NCBI RefSeq assembly: GCF_051014445.1
Contig: NW_027488370.1
Coordinates: forward strand, 13,020,001-13,084,000
Source: Colletes latitarsis
Lineage: Eukaryota > Arthropoda > Insecta > Hymenoptera > Colletidae
Length of the DNA stretch: 64,000 nucleotides
Direction of reading: 5' to 3'
Of this stretch, positions 50,233 through 62,311 are shown piece by piece. Each line of letters starts with the position of its first letter. The first letter of the stretch is position 1. The translations under genes were made by a program, and so were the position numbers. Below the pieces are notes generated by a model. It ran no database searches and was not told the DNA's origin. It saw only the letters and a program-made list of their open reading frames with translations.

Positions 50233-50754
50233 GTCAAATCCCAGACCAATCCCAGACTTAACTTGCGTTATCCCCTAAGGTATTGATCCAAACCAGGTTT
50301 AATTGAATGTTTCAGTGTGGTACCACATTACTACCTGATCCAAACCAGAAAAAACCCAGGATCCGTTCAACAAGTATGTGAAGTGTGCGAAAGTATGAGT
50401 CTGATGAGCGAAAATCCCAGACCTAACCTAGACCTAACATGCGTTATCCTCTAAATTATTGATCCAAACCAGGTTTAATGGACTGTTTCAGTGTGGTACC
50501 ACATTACTATGTGATCCAAACCAGAAAATAACCCAGGATCCGTTCAACAAGTATGTGAAGAATGCGAAAGTATGAGTCTGATGAGTGAAAAAACCAGGCC
50601 TGACCTAGACCCAACATGCGTTATCCCCTAAAATATTGAGCGAAACCAGGTTTAATGGACTGTTTCAGTGTGGTACCACACTACTACGGGATCCAAACCA
50701 GAAAAAAACCAGGATCTGTTCAACTAGTATGTGAAAAACGCGAAAGTATGAGCC

Positions 50755-51846
50755 TGATGAGGGCAAATCCCAGACCTATCCCAGACCTAACTTGCGTTAT
50801 CCTCTAAAATATTGATCGAAACCAGGTTTAATTGAATGTTTCAGTGTGGTACCACATTACTATGTGATCCAAACCAGAAAATAACCCAGGATCTGTACAA
50901 CGAGTATGTGAAGTGTGCGAAAGTATGAGTCTGATGAGATCAAATCCCAGACCAATCCCAGACTTAACTTGCGTTATCCTCTAAAATATTCATCGAAACC
51001 AGGTTTAATCGACTGTTTCAGTGTGGAACCACATTACTACGTGATCAAAACGTAAAAAAATCCCAGGATCTTGTCAACGAGTATGTGAAGTGTGCGAAAG
51101 TATGAGTCTGATGAGGGCTAATCCCAGACCTATCCCAGACCTAACTTGCGTTGTCCTCTAAAATATTGATGGAAACCAGGTTTAATTGACTGTTTCAGTG
51201 TTGTACTTCATTACTACGTGATGCAATCCAGAAAAAGCCCAGGATCTAGCCATCAGGTATGAGAAATATGCGAAAGAATGAGCCTGATGGGAGCAAATCC
51301 CAGACCTAACCCAGACCTAACTTGCGTTGTCCTCTAAAATATTGATGGAAACCAGGTTTAATTGACTGTTTCAGTGTTGTACTTCATTACTACGTCATGC
51401 AATCCAGAAAAAGCCCAGGATCTAGCCATCAAGTATGAGAAATATGCGAAAGAATGAGCCTGATGAGGGCAAATCCCAGACCTATCCCAGACCTAACTTG
51501 CGTTATCCTCTAAAATATTGATCGAAACCAGGTTTAATTGAATGTTTCAGTGTGGTACCACATTACTATGTGATCCAAACCAGAAAATAACCCAGGATCT
51601 GTACAACGAGTATGTGAAGTGTGCGAAAGTATGAGTCTGATGAGATCAAATCCCAGACCAATCCCAGACTTAACTTGCGTTATCCTCTAAAATATTCATC
51701 GAAACCAGGTTTAATCGACTGTTTCAGTGTGGAACCACATTACTACGTGATCAAAACGTAAAAAAATCCCAGGATCTTGTCAACGAGTATGTGAAGTGTG
51801 CGAAAGTATGAGTCTGATGAGGGCTAATCCCAGACCTATCCCAGAC
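50755..51846 (+). repeat. 706-bp tandem unit, partial second copy
   Basis: Positions 50755-51140 recur at 51461-51846, a shift of 706 bp or four monomers. Both copies hold the rare variants ctgtacaacgag and caaaacgtaaaaaaatccc, which I did not see elsewhere. This marks a local four-monomer duplication. Confidence 0.75.
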
Positions 51847-52380
51847 CTAGCTTGCGTTATCCTCTAAAATATTGATCGAAACCAGGTTTAATTGACTGTT
51901 TTAGTGTGGTACCACATTACTACGTGATCCAAACCAGAAAAAACCCAGGATCTGTTCAACAAGTATGTGAAAAACGCGAAACTGTGAGCCTGATGAGGGC
52001 AAATCATAGACCTAACCCAGATCTAAGATGCGTTATCCTCTAAAATATTTGTCCAGACCAGGTTTCATTGAATGTTTCAGTGTGGTACCACTTTACTACG
52101 TGATCCAATCCAGAAATAGCCCAGGATCTAGCCATGAAGTATGAGAAATATGCGAAAGTATGAGCCTGATGAGGGCAAATCCTAGACGTAACCCAGACCT
52201 AACATGCGTTATCCTCTAAAATATTGATCGCAACCAGGTTTAATGGACTGTTTCTGTGTGGTACCACACAACTACGTGATCCAAACCAGAACAAACCCAG
52301 GATCTGTTCAACAAGTATGTGAAAAACGCGAAAGTATGAGCCTGATGAGGGCAAATCCCAGACCTATCCCAGACCTAACT

Positions 52381-52440
52381 TGCGTTATCCTCTAAAATAT
52401 TGATCGAATCCTCTAAAATATTGGTACCACATTACTACGT
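52381..52440 (+). repeat. Rearranged satellite monomer
   Basis: The cctctaaaatattg segment appears twice within 30 bp and the accaggtttaattgactgtt segment is missing, so the monomer jumps straight to ggtaccacattac. The net loss is about 12 bp. Confidence 0.75.
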
Positions 52441-55063
52441 GATCCAATCCAGAAATAGCCCAGGATCTAGCCATGAAGTATAAGAAATATGCGAAAGTAT
52501 GAGTCTGATGAGGGCAAATCCCAGACCTATCCCAGACCTAACATGCGTTATCCTCTAAAATATTTATCAAGACCAGGTTTAATTGATTGTTTCAGTGTGG
52601 TCCCACATTACTACGTGATCCAGACCAGAAAAAACCCAGGATCCGTTCAACAAGTATGTGAAGAATGCGAAAGTATGGGTCTGATGAGTGAAAATCCCAG
52701 ACCAAACCTAGACCTAACATGCGTTATCCTCTAAAATATTGATCCAAACCAGGTTTAATTGACAGTTTCAGTGTGGTACCACATTACTACGTGATCCAAT
52801 CCAGAAATAGCCCAGGATCTAGCCATGAAGTATGAGAAATATGCGAAAGTATGAGCCTGACCAGGGCAAATCCTAGACCTAACCCAGACCTAACATGCGT
52901 TATCCTCTAAAATATTTATCAAGACCAGGTTTAATTGATTGTTTCAGTGTGGTCCCACATTACTACGTGATCCAAACCAGAAAAAACCCAGGATCCGTTC
53001 AACAAGTATGTGAAGAATGCGAAAGTACGAGTCTGATGAGTGAAAATCCCAGGCCTGACCTAGACCTAACATGCGTTATCCTCTAAAATAATGAGCGAAA
53101 CCAGGTTTAATGGACTGTTTCAGTGTGGTACCACACTACTACGGGATCCAAACCAGCAAAAACCCAGGATCTGTTCAACAAGTATGTGAAAAACCCGAAA
53201 GTACGAGCCTGATGAGGGCAAATCCCAGACCTGTTCCAGACCTACCTTGCGTTGTCCTCTAAAATATTGGTCGAAACCAGGTATAATTGACTGTTTCAGT
53301 GTGGTCCCACATTACTACGTGATCCAAACCAGAAAAAACCCAGGATCCGTTCAACAAGTATGTGAAAAACGCGAAACTGTGAGCCTGATGAAGGCAAATC
53401 TTAGACCGAACCCAGACCTAAGATGCGTTATCCTCTAAAATATTTATCCAGACCAGGTTTCATTGAATGTTTCAGTGTGGTACCACTTTACTACGTGATC
53501 CAATCCAGAAATAGCCCAGGATCTAGCCATGAAGTATGAGAAATATGCGAAAGTATGAGCCTGATGAGTGAAAATACCAGGGCTAACCTAGACCTAACAT
53601 GCGTTATCCTCTAAAATATTGATCCAAACCAGGTTTAATGGACTGTTTCAGTGTGGTACCACACTACTACGTGATACAAACCAGAAAAAACCCAGGATCT
53701 GTTCAACAAGTATGTGAAAAACGCGAAAGTATGAGCCTGATGAGGGCGAATCCCAGACCTATGCCAGACCTAACTTGCGTTGTCCTCTAAGATACTGATG
53801 GAAACCAGGTTTAATTGAATGTTTCAGTGTGGTACCACTTTACTACGTGATCCAAAGCAGAAAAAACCCTCGATCAGGTCAACATGTATGTTAAAACTGC
53901 GAAAGTATGACCCTGATGAGGGCAAATCCTGGACCTAACCCAGACCTAACATGCGTTATCCTCTAAAATATTTATCAAGACCAGGTTTAATTGATTGTTT
54001 CAGTGTGGTCCCACATTACTACGTGATCCAAACCAGTAAAAACCCAGGATCCGTTCTACAAGTATGTGAAGAATGCGAAAGTGTGAGTCTGATGAGTGAA
54101 AATCCCAGGCCTAACCTAGACCTAACATGCGTTGTCCTCTAAAATATTGATGGAAACCAGGTTTAATTGACTGTTTCAGTGTTGTACTTCATTACTACGT
54201 GATGCAATCCAGAAAAAGCCCAGGATCTAGCCATCAGGTATGAGAAATATGCGAAAGAATGAGCCTGATGGGAGCAAATCCCAGACCTAACCCAGACCTA
54301 ACTTGCGTTGTCCTCTAAAATATTGATGGAAACCAGGTTTAATTGACTGTTTCAGTGTTGTACTTCATTACTACGTCATGCAATCCAGAAAAAGCCCAGG
54401 ATCTAGCCATCAAGTATGAGAAATATGCGAAAGAATGAGCCTGATGGGAGCAAATCCCAGACCTAACCTAGACCTAACATGATTTATTCTCTAAAATATT
54501 GGTCGAAACCAGGTTTAATTGACTGTTTCAGTGTGGAACCACATTACTACGTGATCCAAACCAGAAAAAACCCAGGATCAGTTCAACAAGTATGTGAAGA
54601 ATGCGAAAGTATGATTCTGATGAGTGAAAATCCCAGGCCTAACCTAGACCTAATAAACGTTGTCCTCAAAAATATTGATCGAAACCTGGTTTAATCGACT
54701 GTTTCAGTGTGGTACCACATTACTGTGTGATCCAAACCAGAAAATAACCCAGGATCTGTTCAACGAGTATGTGAAGTGTGCGAAAGTATGAGTCTGATGA
54801 GGGCAAATCCCAGACCTATCCCAGACCTAACATGCGTTATCCTCTAAAGTATTTATCAAGACCAGGTTTAATTGATTGTTTCAGTGTGGACCCACATTAC
54901 TACGTGATCCAAACCAGAAAAAACCCAGGATCCGTTCAACAAGTATGTGAAGAATGCGAAAGTATGAGTCTGATGAGTGAAAATCCCAGGCCTAACCTAG
55001 ACCTAACAATCGTTGTCCTCAAAAATATTGATCGAAACCTGGTTTAATCGACTGTTTCAGTGT

Positions 55064-56224
55064 GGTACCACACTACTACGGGATCCAAACCAGAAAAAAC
55101 CCAGGATCTGTTCAACAAGTATGTGAAAAACGCGACAGTATGAGCCTGATGTGGGCAAATCCCAGACCTATCCCAGACCTAACTTGCGTTGTCCTCTAAA
55201 ATATTGATGGAAACCAGGTTTAATTGACTGTTTCAGTGATGTACTTCATTACTACGTGATGCAATCCAGAAAAAGCTCAGGATCTAGCCATCAAGTATGA
55301 GAAATATGCGAAAGAATGAGCCTGATGGGAGTTAATCCCAGACCTATCCCGGACCTAACTTTCGATATCCTCCAAAATATTGATCGAAACCAGGTTTAAT
55401 TGACTGTTTTAGTGTGGTACCACATTACTACGTGATCGAAACCAGGAAAAGCCCAGGATCTGTTCAACAAGTATGTGAAAAACGCGAAACTGTGAGCCTG
55501 ATGAGGGCAAATCTTAGACCTAACCCAGACCTAAGATGCGTTATCCTCTAAAATATTTATCCAGACCAGGTTTCATTGAATGTTTCAGTGTGGTACCACT
55601 TTACTACGTGATCCAATCCAGAAATAGCCCTGGATCTAGCCATGAAGTGTGAGAAATATGCGATAGTAAGAGCCTGATGAGGGCAAAGCCTAGACCTATC
55701 CCAGGCCTAACTTGCGTTATCCTCTAAAATATTGATCGAAACCATGTTTAATTGACTGTTTCAGCGTGGTACCACATTACTACGTGGTACAACGCAGAAA
55801 CAGCCCAGGATCTAGCCATGAAGTATGAGAAATATGCGAAAATATGAGCCTGATGAGGGCAAATCCTAGACGTAACCCAGATCTAACATGCGTTATCCTC
55901 TAAAATATTTATCAAGACCAGGTTAGTTGAATGTTTCTGTGTGGTACCACATTACTACGTGATCCAAACCCGGAAAAACCCATGATCCGTTCAACAAGTA
56001 TGTGAAGAATGCGAATGTATGAGTCTGATCAGTGAAAATCTCAGGCCTTACCTAGACCTAACTTGCGTTGTCCTCTAAAATATTGATGCAAACCAGGTTT
56101 CATTGACTGTTTCAGTGTGGTACTACGTTACTACGTGATGCAATCCAGAAAAAGCCCAGGATCTAGCCATCAAGTATGAGACATATGCGAAAGAATGAGC
56201 CTGATGAGAGCAAATCCCAGACCT
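55064..56224 (+). repeat. Segment matching the left end of the window (shift 54,024 bp)
   Basis: Aligns with 1040-2200 at a constant shift of 54,024 bp with only scattered substitutions. Shared rare variants include gcgacagtatgagcctgatg, acgtggtacaa and ggttagttgaatg. The two ends of the window therefore descend from one multimer. Confidence 0.8.
55698..55711 (-). other. Second paralogous empty target site
   Basis: Counterpart of 1674-1687 at the same 54,024-bp shift, reading atcccaggcctaac with one substitution, without an insertion. The flanks again match those of copies A/B and D. Confidence 0.75.
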
Positions 56225-57792
56225 AACCTAGACCTAACATGTGTTATCCTCTAAAATATTGAGCGAAACCAGGTTTAATGGACGGTTTAAGTGTGGTACC
56301 ACACTACTTCGTGGTCCAAACCAGAAAAAACCCAGGATCTGTTCAACAAGTATGTGAAAAACGCGAAACTGTGAGCCTGATGAGGGCAAATCTTAGACCT
56401 ATCCCAGACCTAAGATGCGTTGTCCTCTAAAATATTTATCCAGACCAGGTTTCATTGAATGTTTCAGTGTGGTACCACTTTACTACGTGATCCAATCCAG
56501 GAATAGCCCAGGATCTAGCCATGAAGTATGAGAAATATGCGAAAGTATGAGCCTGATGAGGGCAAATCCTAGACCTAACCCAGACCTAACATGCGTTATC
56601 CTCTAAAATATTTATCAAGACCAGGTTTAATTGATTGTTTCAGTGTGGACCCACATTACTACGTGATCCAAACCAGAAAAAACCCAGGATCCGTTCAACA
56701 AGTATGTGAAGAATGCGAAAGTATGAGTCTGATGAGTGAAAATCCCAGGCCTAACCTAGACCTAACAAGCGTTATCCTCAAAAATATTGATCGAAACCTG
56801 GTTTAATCGACTGTTTCAGTGTGGTACCACACTACTACGGGATCCAAACCAGAAAAAACCCAGGATCTGTTCAACAAGTATGTGAAAAACGCGACAGTAT
56901 GAGCCTGATGTGGGCAAATCCCAGACCTATCCCAGACCTAACTTGCGTTGTCCTCTAAAATATTGATGGAAACCAGGTTTAATTGACTGTTTCAGTGATG
57001 TACTTCATTACTACGTGATGCAATCCAGAAAAAGCTCAGGATCTAGCCATCAAGTATGAGAAATATGCGAAAGAATGAGTCTGATGTGGGCTAATCCCAG
57101 ACCTGTCCCAGACCTACCTTGCGTTATCATCTAAAATATTGATCGAAACCAGGTTTAATTGACTGTTTTAGTGTGGTACCACATTACTACGTGATCCAAA
57201 CCAGAAAAAACCCAGGATCTGTTTAACAAGTATGTGAAAAACGCGAAACTGTGAGCCTGATGAGGGCAAATCTTAGACGTAACCCAGACCTAAGATGCGT
57301 TATCCTCTATAATATTTATCCAGAACAGGTTTCATTGAATGTTTCAGTGTGGTACCACTTTACTACGTGATCCAATCCAGAAATAGCCCAGGATCTAGCC
57401 ATGAAGTATGAGAAATATTCGATAGTAAGAGCCTGATGAGGGCAAATCCTAGACCTATCCCAGACCTACCTTGCGTTGTCCTCTAAAATATTGATGGAAA
57501 CCTGGTTTAATTGACTGTTTCAGTGTTGTACTTCATTACTACGTGATGCAATCCAGAAAAAGCCCAGGATCTAGCCATCAAGTATGAGAAATATGCGAAA
57601 CAATGAGCCTGATGAGAGCAAATCCCAGGGCTAACCTAGACCTAACATGCGTTATCCTCTAAAATATTGATCCAAACCAGGTTTAATGGACTGTTTCAGT
57701 GTGGTACCACACTACTACGTGATACAAACCAGAAAAAACCCAGGATCTGTTCAACAAGTATGTGAAAAACGCGAAAGAATGAGCCTGATGAG

Positions 57793-59553
57793 GGCGAATC
57801 CCAGACCTATGCCAGACCTAACTTGCGTACTCCTCTAAGATACTGATGGAAACCAGGTTTAATTGAATGTTTCAGTGTGGTACCACTTTACTACGTGATC
57901 CAAAGCAGAAAAAACCCTCGATCAGGTCAACACGTATGTTAAAACTGCGAAAGTATGACCCTGATGAGGGCAAATCCAAGGCCTAACCTAGACCTAACTT
58001 GCGTTATCCTCTAAAATATTGATCGAAACCAGGTTTAATTGACTGTTTCAGTGTGGTACCACATTACTACGTCATACAATCCAGAAACAGCACAGGATCT
58101 AGCCATCAAGTATGAGAAATATGCGAAAGAATGTGCCTCATGAGAGCAAATCCCAGACCTCACCTAGACCTGACATGAATTATTCTCGAAAATATTGATC
58201 GAAACCAGGTTTAATTGACTGTTTCAGTGTTGTACTTCATTACTACGTGATGCAATCCTGAAAAAACCCAGGATCTAGCCATCAAGTATGAGAAATATGC
58301 GAAAGAATGAGCCTGATGTGGGCAAATCCTGGACCTAACCCAGACCTAACATGCGTTATCCTCTAAAATGTTTATCAAGACCAGGTTTAACTGAATGTTT
58401 CAGTGTAGTATCACACTATTACATGACCCAAACCAGAAAAAACCCAGGATCTGTTCAACAAGTATGTGAAAAACGCAAAAGTATGAGCCTGATGAGGGCA
58501 AATCCCGGACCTATCCCAGACCTAACTTGCGTAATCCTCTAAAATATTGATCGAAACCAGGTTTAATTGAATGTTTCAGTGTGGTACCATATTACTACGT
58601 GATCCAAACCAGTAAAAACCCAGGATCCGTTCTACAAGTATGTGAAGAATGCGAAAGTGTGAGTCTGATGAGTGAAAATCCCAGGCCTAACCTAGACCTA
58701 ACATGCGTTATCCTGAAAAATATTGATCGAAACCTGGTTTAATCGACTGTTTCAGTGTGGTACCACATTACTATGTGATTCAAAGCAGAAAATAACCCCG
58801 GATCTGTTCAACGAGTATGTGAAGTGTGCGAAAGTATGAGTCTGATGAGGGCAAATCCCAGACCTATCCCAGACCTAACATGCGTTATCCTCTAAAATAT
58901 TTATCAAGACCAGGTTTAATCGATTGTTTCAGTGTGGACCCACATTACTACGTGATCCAAACCAGAAAAAACCCAGGATCCGTTCAACAAGTATGTGAAG
59001 AATGCGAAAGTATGAGTCTGATGAGTGAAAATCCCAGGCCTGACCTAGACCTAACATGCGTTATCCTCTAAAATATTGAGCGAAACCAGGTTTAATTGAC
59101 TGTTTCAGTGTGGTCCCACATTACTACGTGGCCCAAACCAGAAAAAACCCAGGAACCGTTCAACAAGTATGTGAAGAATGCGAAAGTATGAGTCTGATGA
59201 GTGAAAAAACCAGGCCTGACCTAGTCCTAACATGCGTTATCCTCTAAAATATTAATCGAAACAAGGTTTAATCGACTGTTTCAGTGTGGAACCACATTAC
59301 TACGTGATCAAAGCCAGAAAAAACCCAGGATCTGTTTAACAAGTATGTGAAAAACGCGAAACTGTGAGCCTGATGAGGGCAAATCTTAGACGTAACCCAG
59401 ACCTAAGATGCGTTATCCTCTATAATATTTATCCAGAACAGGTTTCATTGAATGTTTCAGTGTGGTCCCACATTACTACGTGGCCCAAACCAGAAAAAAC
59501 CCAGGAACCGTTCAACAAGTATGTGAAGAATGCGAAAGTATGAGTCTGATGAG
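57793..59553 (+). repeat. 1,761-bp tandem duplication, unit 1
   Basis: Ten monomers repeated directly at 59554-61314. Shared rare variants include cttgcgtactcctctaag, cctcatgagagc and cctgacctagtcctaac. I noticed one difference, gtttcagtgtggaacc near 59281 against gttttagtgtggaacc near 61042. Confidence 0.85.
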
Positions 59554-61314
59554 GGCGAATCCCAGACCTATGCCAGACCTAACTTGCGTACTCCTCTAAG
59601 ATACTGATGGAAACCAGGTTTAATTGAATGTTTCAGTGTGGTACCACTTTACTACGTGATCCAAAGCAGAAAAAACCCTCGATCAGGTCAACACGTATGT
59701 TAAAACTGCGAAAGTATGACCCTGATGAGGGCAAATCCAAGGCCTAACCTAGACCTAACTTGCGTTATCCTCTAAAATATTGATCGAAACCAGGTTTAAT
59801 TGACTGTTTCAGTGTGGTACCACATTACTACGTCATACAATCCAGAAACAGCACAGGATCTAGCCATCAAGTATGAGAAATATGCGAAAGAATGTGCCTC
59901 ATGAGAGCAAATCCCAGACCTCACCTAGACCTGACATGAATTATTCTCGAAAATATTGATCGAAACCAGGTTTAATTGACTGTTTCAGTGTTGTACTTCA
60001 TTACTACGTGATGCAATCCTGAAAAAACCCAGGATCTAGCCATCAAGTATGAGAAATATGCGAAAGAATGAGCCTGATGTGGGCAAATCCTGGACCTAAC
60101 CCAGACCTAACATGCGTTATCCTCTAAAATGTTTATCAAGACCAGGTTTAACTGAATGTTTCAGTGTAGTATCACACTATTACATGACCCAAACCAGAAA
60201 AAACCCAGGATCTGTTCAACAAGTATGTGAAAAACGCAAAAGTATGAGCCTGATGAGGGCAAATCCCGGACCTATCCCAGACCTAACTTGCGTAATCCTC
60301 TAAAATATTGATCGAAACCAGGTTTAATTGAATGTTTCAGTGTGGTACCATATTACTACGTGATCCAAACCAGTAAAAACCCAGGATCCGTTCTACAAGT
60401 ATGTGAAGAATGCGAAAGTGTGAGTCTGATGAGTGAAAATCCCAGGCCTAACCTAGACCTAACATGCGTTATCCTGAAAAATATTGATCGAAACCTGGTT
60501 TAATCGACTGTTTCAGTGTGGTACCACATTACTATGTGATTCAAAGCAGAAAATAACCCCGGATCTGTTCAACGAGTATGTGAAGTGTGCGAAAGTATGA
60601 GTCTGATGAGGGCAAATCCCAGACCTATCCCAGACCTAACATGCGTTATCCTCTAAAATATTTATCAAGACCAGGTTTAATCGATTGTTTCAGTGTGGAC
60701 CCACATTACTACGTGATCCAAACCAGAAAAAACCCAGGATCCGTTCAACAAGTATGTGAAGAATGCGAAAGTATGAGTCTGATGAGTGAAAATCCCAGGC
60801 CTGACCTAGACCTAACATGCGTTATCCTCTAAAATATTGAGCGAAACCAGGTTTAATTGACTGTTTCAGTGTGGTCCCACATTACTACGTGGCCCAAACC
60901 AGAAAAAACCCAGGAACCGTTCAACAAGTATGTGAAGAATGCGAAAGTATGAGTCTGATGAGTGAAAAAACCAGGCCTGACCTAGTCCTAACATGCGTTA
61001 TCCTCTAAAATATTAATCGAAACAAGGTTTAATCGACTGTTTTAGTGTGGAACCACATTACTACGTGATCAAAGCCAGAAAAAACCCAGGATCTGTTTAA
61101 CAAGTATGTGAAAAACGCGAAACTGTGAGCCTGATGAGGGCAAATCTTAGACGTAACCCAGACCTAAGATGCGTTATCCTCTATAATATTTATCCAGAAC
61201 AGGTTTCATTGAATGTTTCAGTGTGGTCCCACATTACTACGTGGCCCAAACCAGAAAAAACCCAGGAACCGTTCAACAAGTATGTGAAGAATGCGAAAGT
61301 ATGAGTCTGATGAG
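59554..61314 (+). repeat. 1,761-bp tandem duplication, unit 2
   Basis: Second copy of 57793-59553. It ends where gatgagtgaaaaaacc replaces gatgagggcgaatccc, about 550 bp before copy D. Confidence 0.85.
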
Positions 61315-61859
61315 TGAAAAAACCAGGCCTGACCTAGTCCTAACATGCGTTATCCTCTAAAATATTAATCGAAACAAGGTTTAATCGACTGTTTCAGTGT
61401 GGAACCACATTACTACGTGTTCAAAACCAGAAAAAAAGCCAGGATCTTGTCAACGAGTATGTGAAGTGTGCGAAAGCATGAGTCTGATGAGGGCTAATCC
61501 CAGACCTATCCCAGACCTAGCTTGCGTTATCCTCTAAAATATTGATCGAAACCAGGTTTAATTGACTGTTTTAGTGTGGTACCACATTACTACGTGATCC
61601 AAACCAGGAAAAACCCAGGATCTGTTTAACAAGTATGTGAAAAACGCGAAACTGTGAGCCTGATGAGGGCAAATCTTAGACGTAACCCAGACCTAAGATG
61701 CGTTATCCTCTAAAATATTTATCCAGAACAGGTTTCATTGAATGTTTCAGTGTGGTACCACTTTACTACGTGATGCAATCCAGAAATAGCCCAGGATCTA
61801 GCCATGAAGTATGAGAAATATGCGATAGTAAGAGCCTGATGAGGGCAAATCCTAGACCT

Positions 61860-61873
61860 ATCCCAGACCTAAC
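61860..61873 (-). other. Target-site duplication, 3' side of copy D
   Basis: atcccagacctaac directly before the plus-strand T run of copy D, matching 62298-62311. Confidence 0.9.
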
Positions 61874-62297
61874 ATTTTTTTTTTTTTTTTTTTTTTTGTC
61901 GTGGGGAAAATCTTCGAAACCCTCCCTCCCACCTCCTTGGGGAGAGGTGGGAGGGGTGTGTGGGATTCCCCGCGCCCGTACAACGACAGGCGCGGGACCT
62001 ACCCACTAAAAACCCCACGGTGACCCTTCGGCACGCTTTGGGAGGATACCGGGAATCGCTCGAAGCATTCTTCCGGTATCCTCCCCGTGCCCGCGCTTTC
62101 GCGCCCATCCCCCGGGGGGACAATCGGTCCCCCCAGTAGACACACTGCCTCATAGCGGCGGGACGGGGCCACTCCATCCCGCCGCTATCCGTCCCGGGGC
62201 CGCGTTTAGTGGCGGCTGCGAGCCCCAACTCGCAACCGCCCGCGACCCCGTTTCCACCCCACGGCGGCCGGGCGTTCATGGCCGCACCAGACCGCCG
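61874..62297 (-). mobile_element. R1-clade non-LTR retrotransposon copy D, 5'-truncated 3' end
   Basis: A 424-bp minus-strand fragment: T run 61875-61897 (preceded by one A, as in copy B) and the final 400 nt of the 3' UTR. It shares its target nucleotide with copies A and B and its truncation point with copy A. The flanking satellite matches that of the A/B locus on both sides, so the two loci are paralogous. No coding sequence of the element remains. Confidence 0.93.
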
Positions 62298-62311
62298 ATC
62301 CCAGACCTAAC
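62298..62311 (-). other. Target-site duplication, 5' side of copy D
   Basis: atcccagacctaac following the CCGCCG end of copy D and continuing into ttgcgttatcc, as in the empty site at 1674. Confidence 0.9.

Larger units (their letters stand above)
20257..61873 (+). repeat. 176-bp satellite array, main uninterrupted block
   Basis: 41.6 kb of the same satellite in one orientation with no transposon and no gene. Monomer classes change along it. About 20-29 kb is mixed. About 29-50 kb is built from multimers that recur with little change (for example agtctggtgtggtcaaatcc at 32583, 35404 and 43171). About 50-61.8 kb returns to classes also seen at 1-3 kb and 10-16 kb. Short open frames of 63 codons recur in the outer parts but are absent between about 31.6 and 46 kb, where the monomers carry other variants. 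Two register breaks are listed separately. Confidence 0.95.

Noticed and set aside
20257..61873. CENP-B box within the monomer
   Set aside because: I looked for the TTCG....A..CGGG pattern and did not find a convincing match in the common monomer forms.
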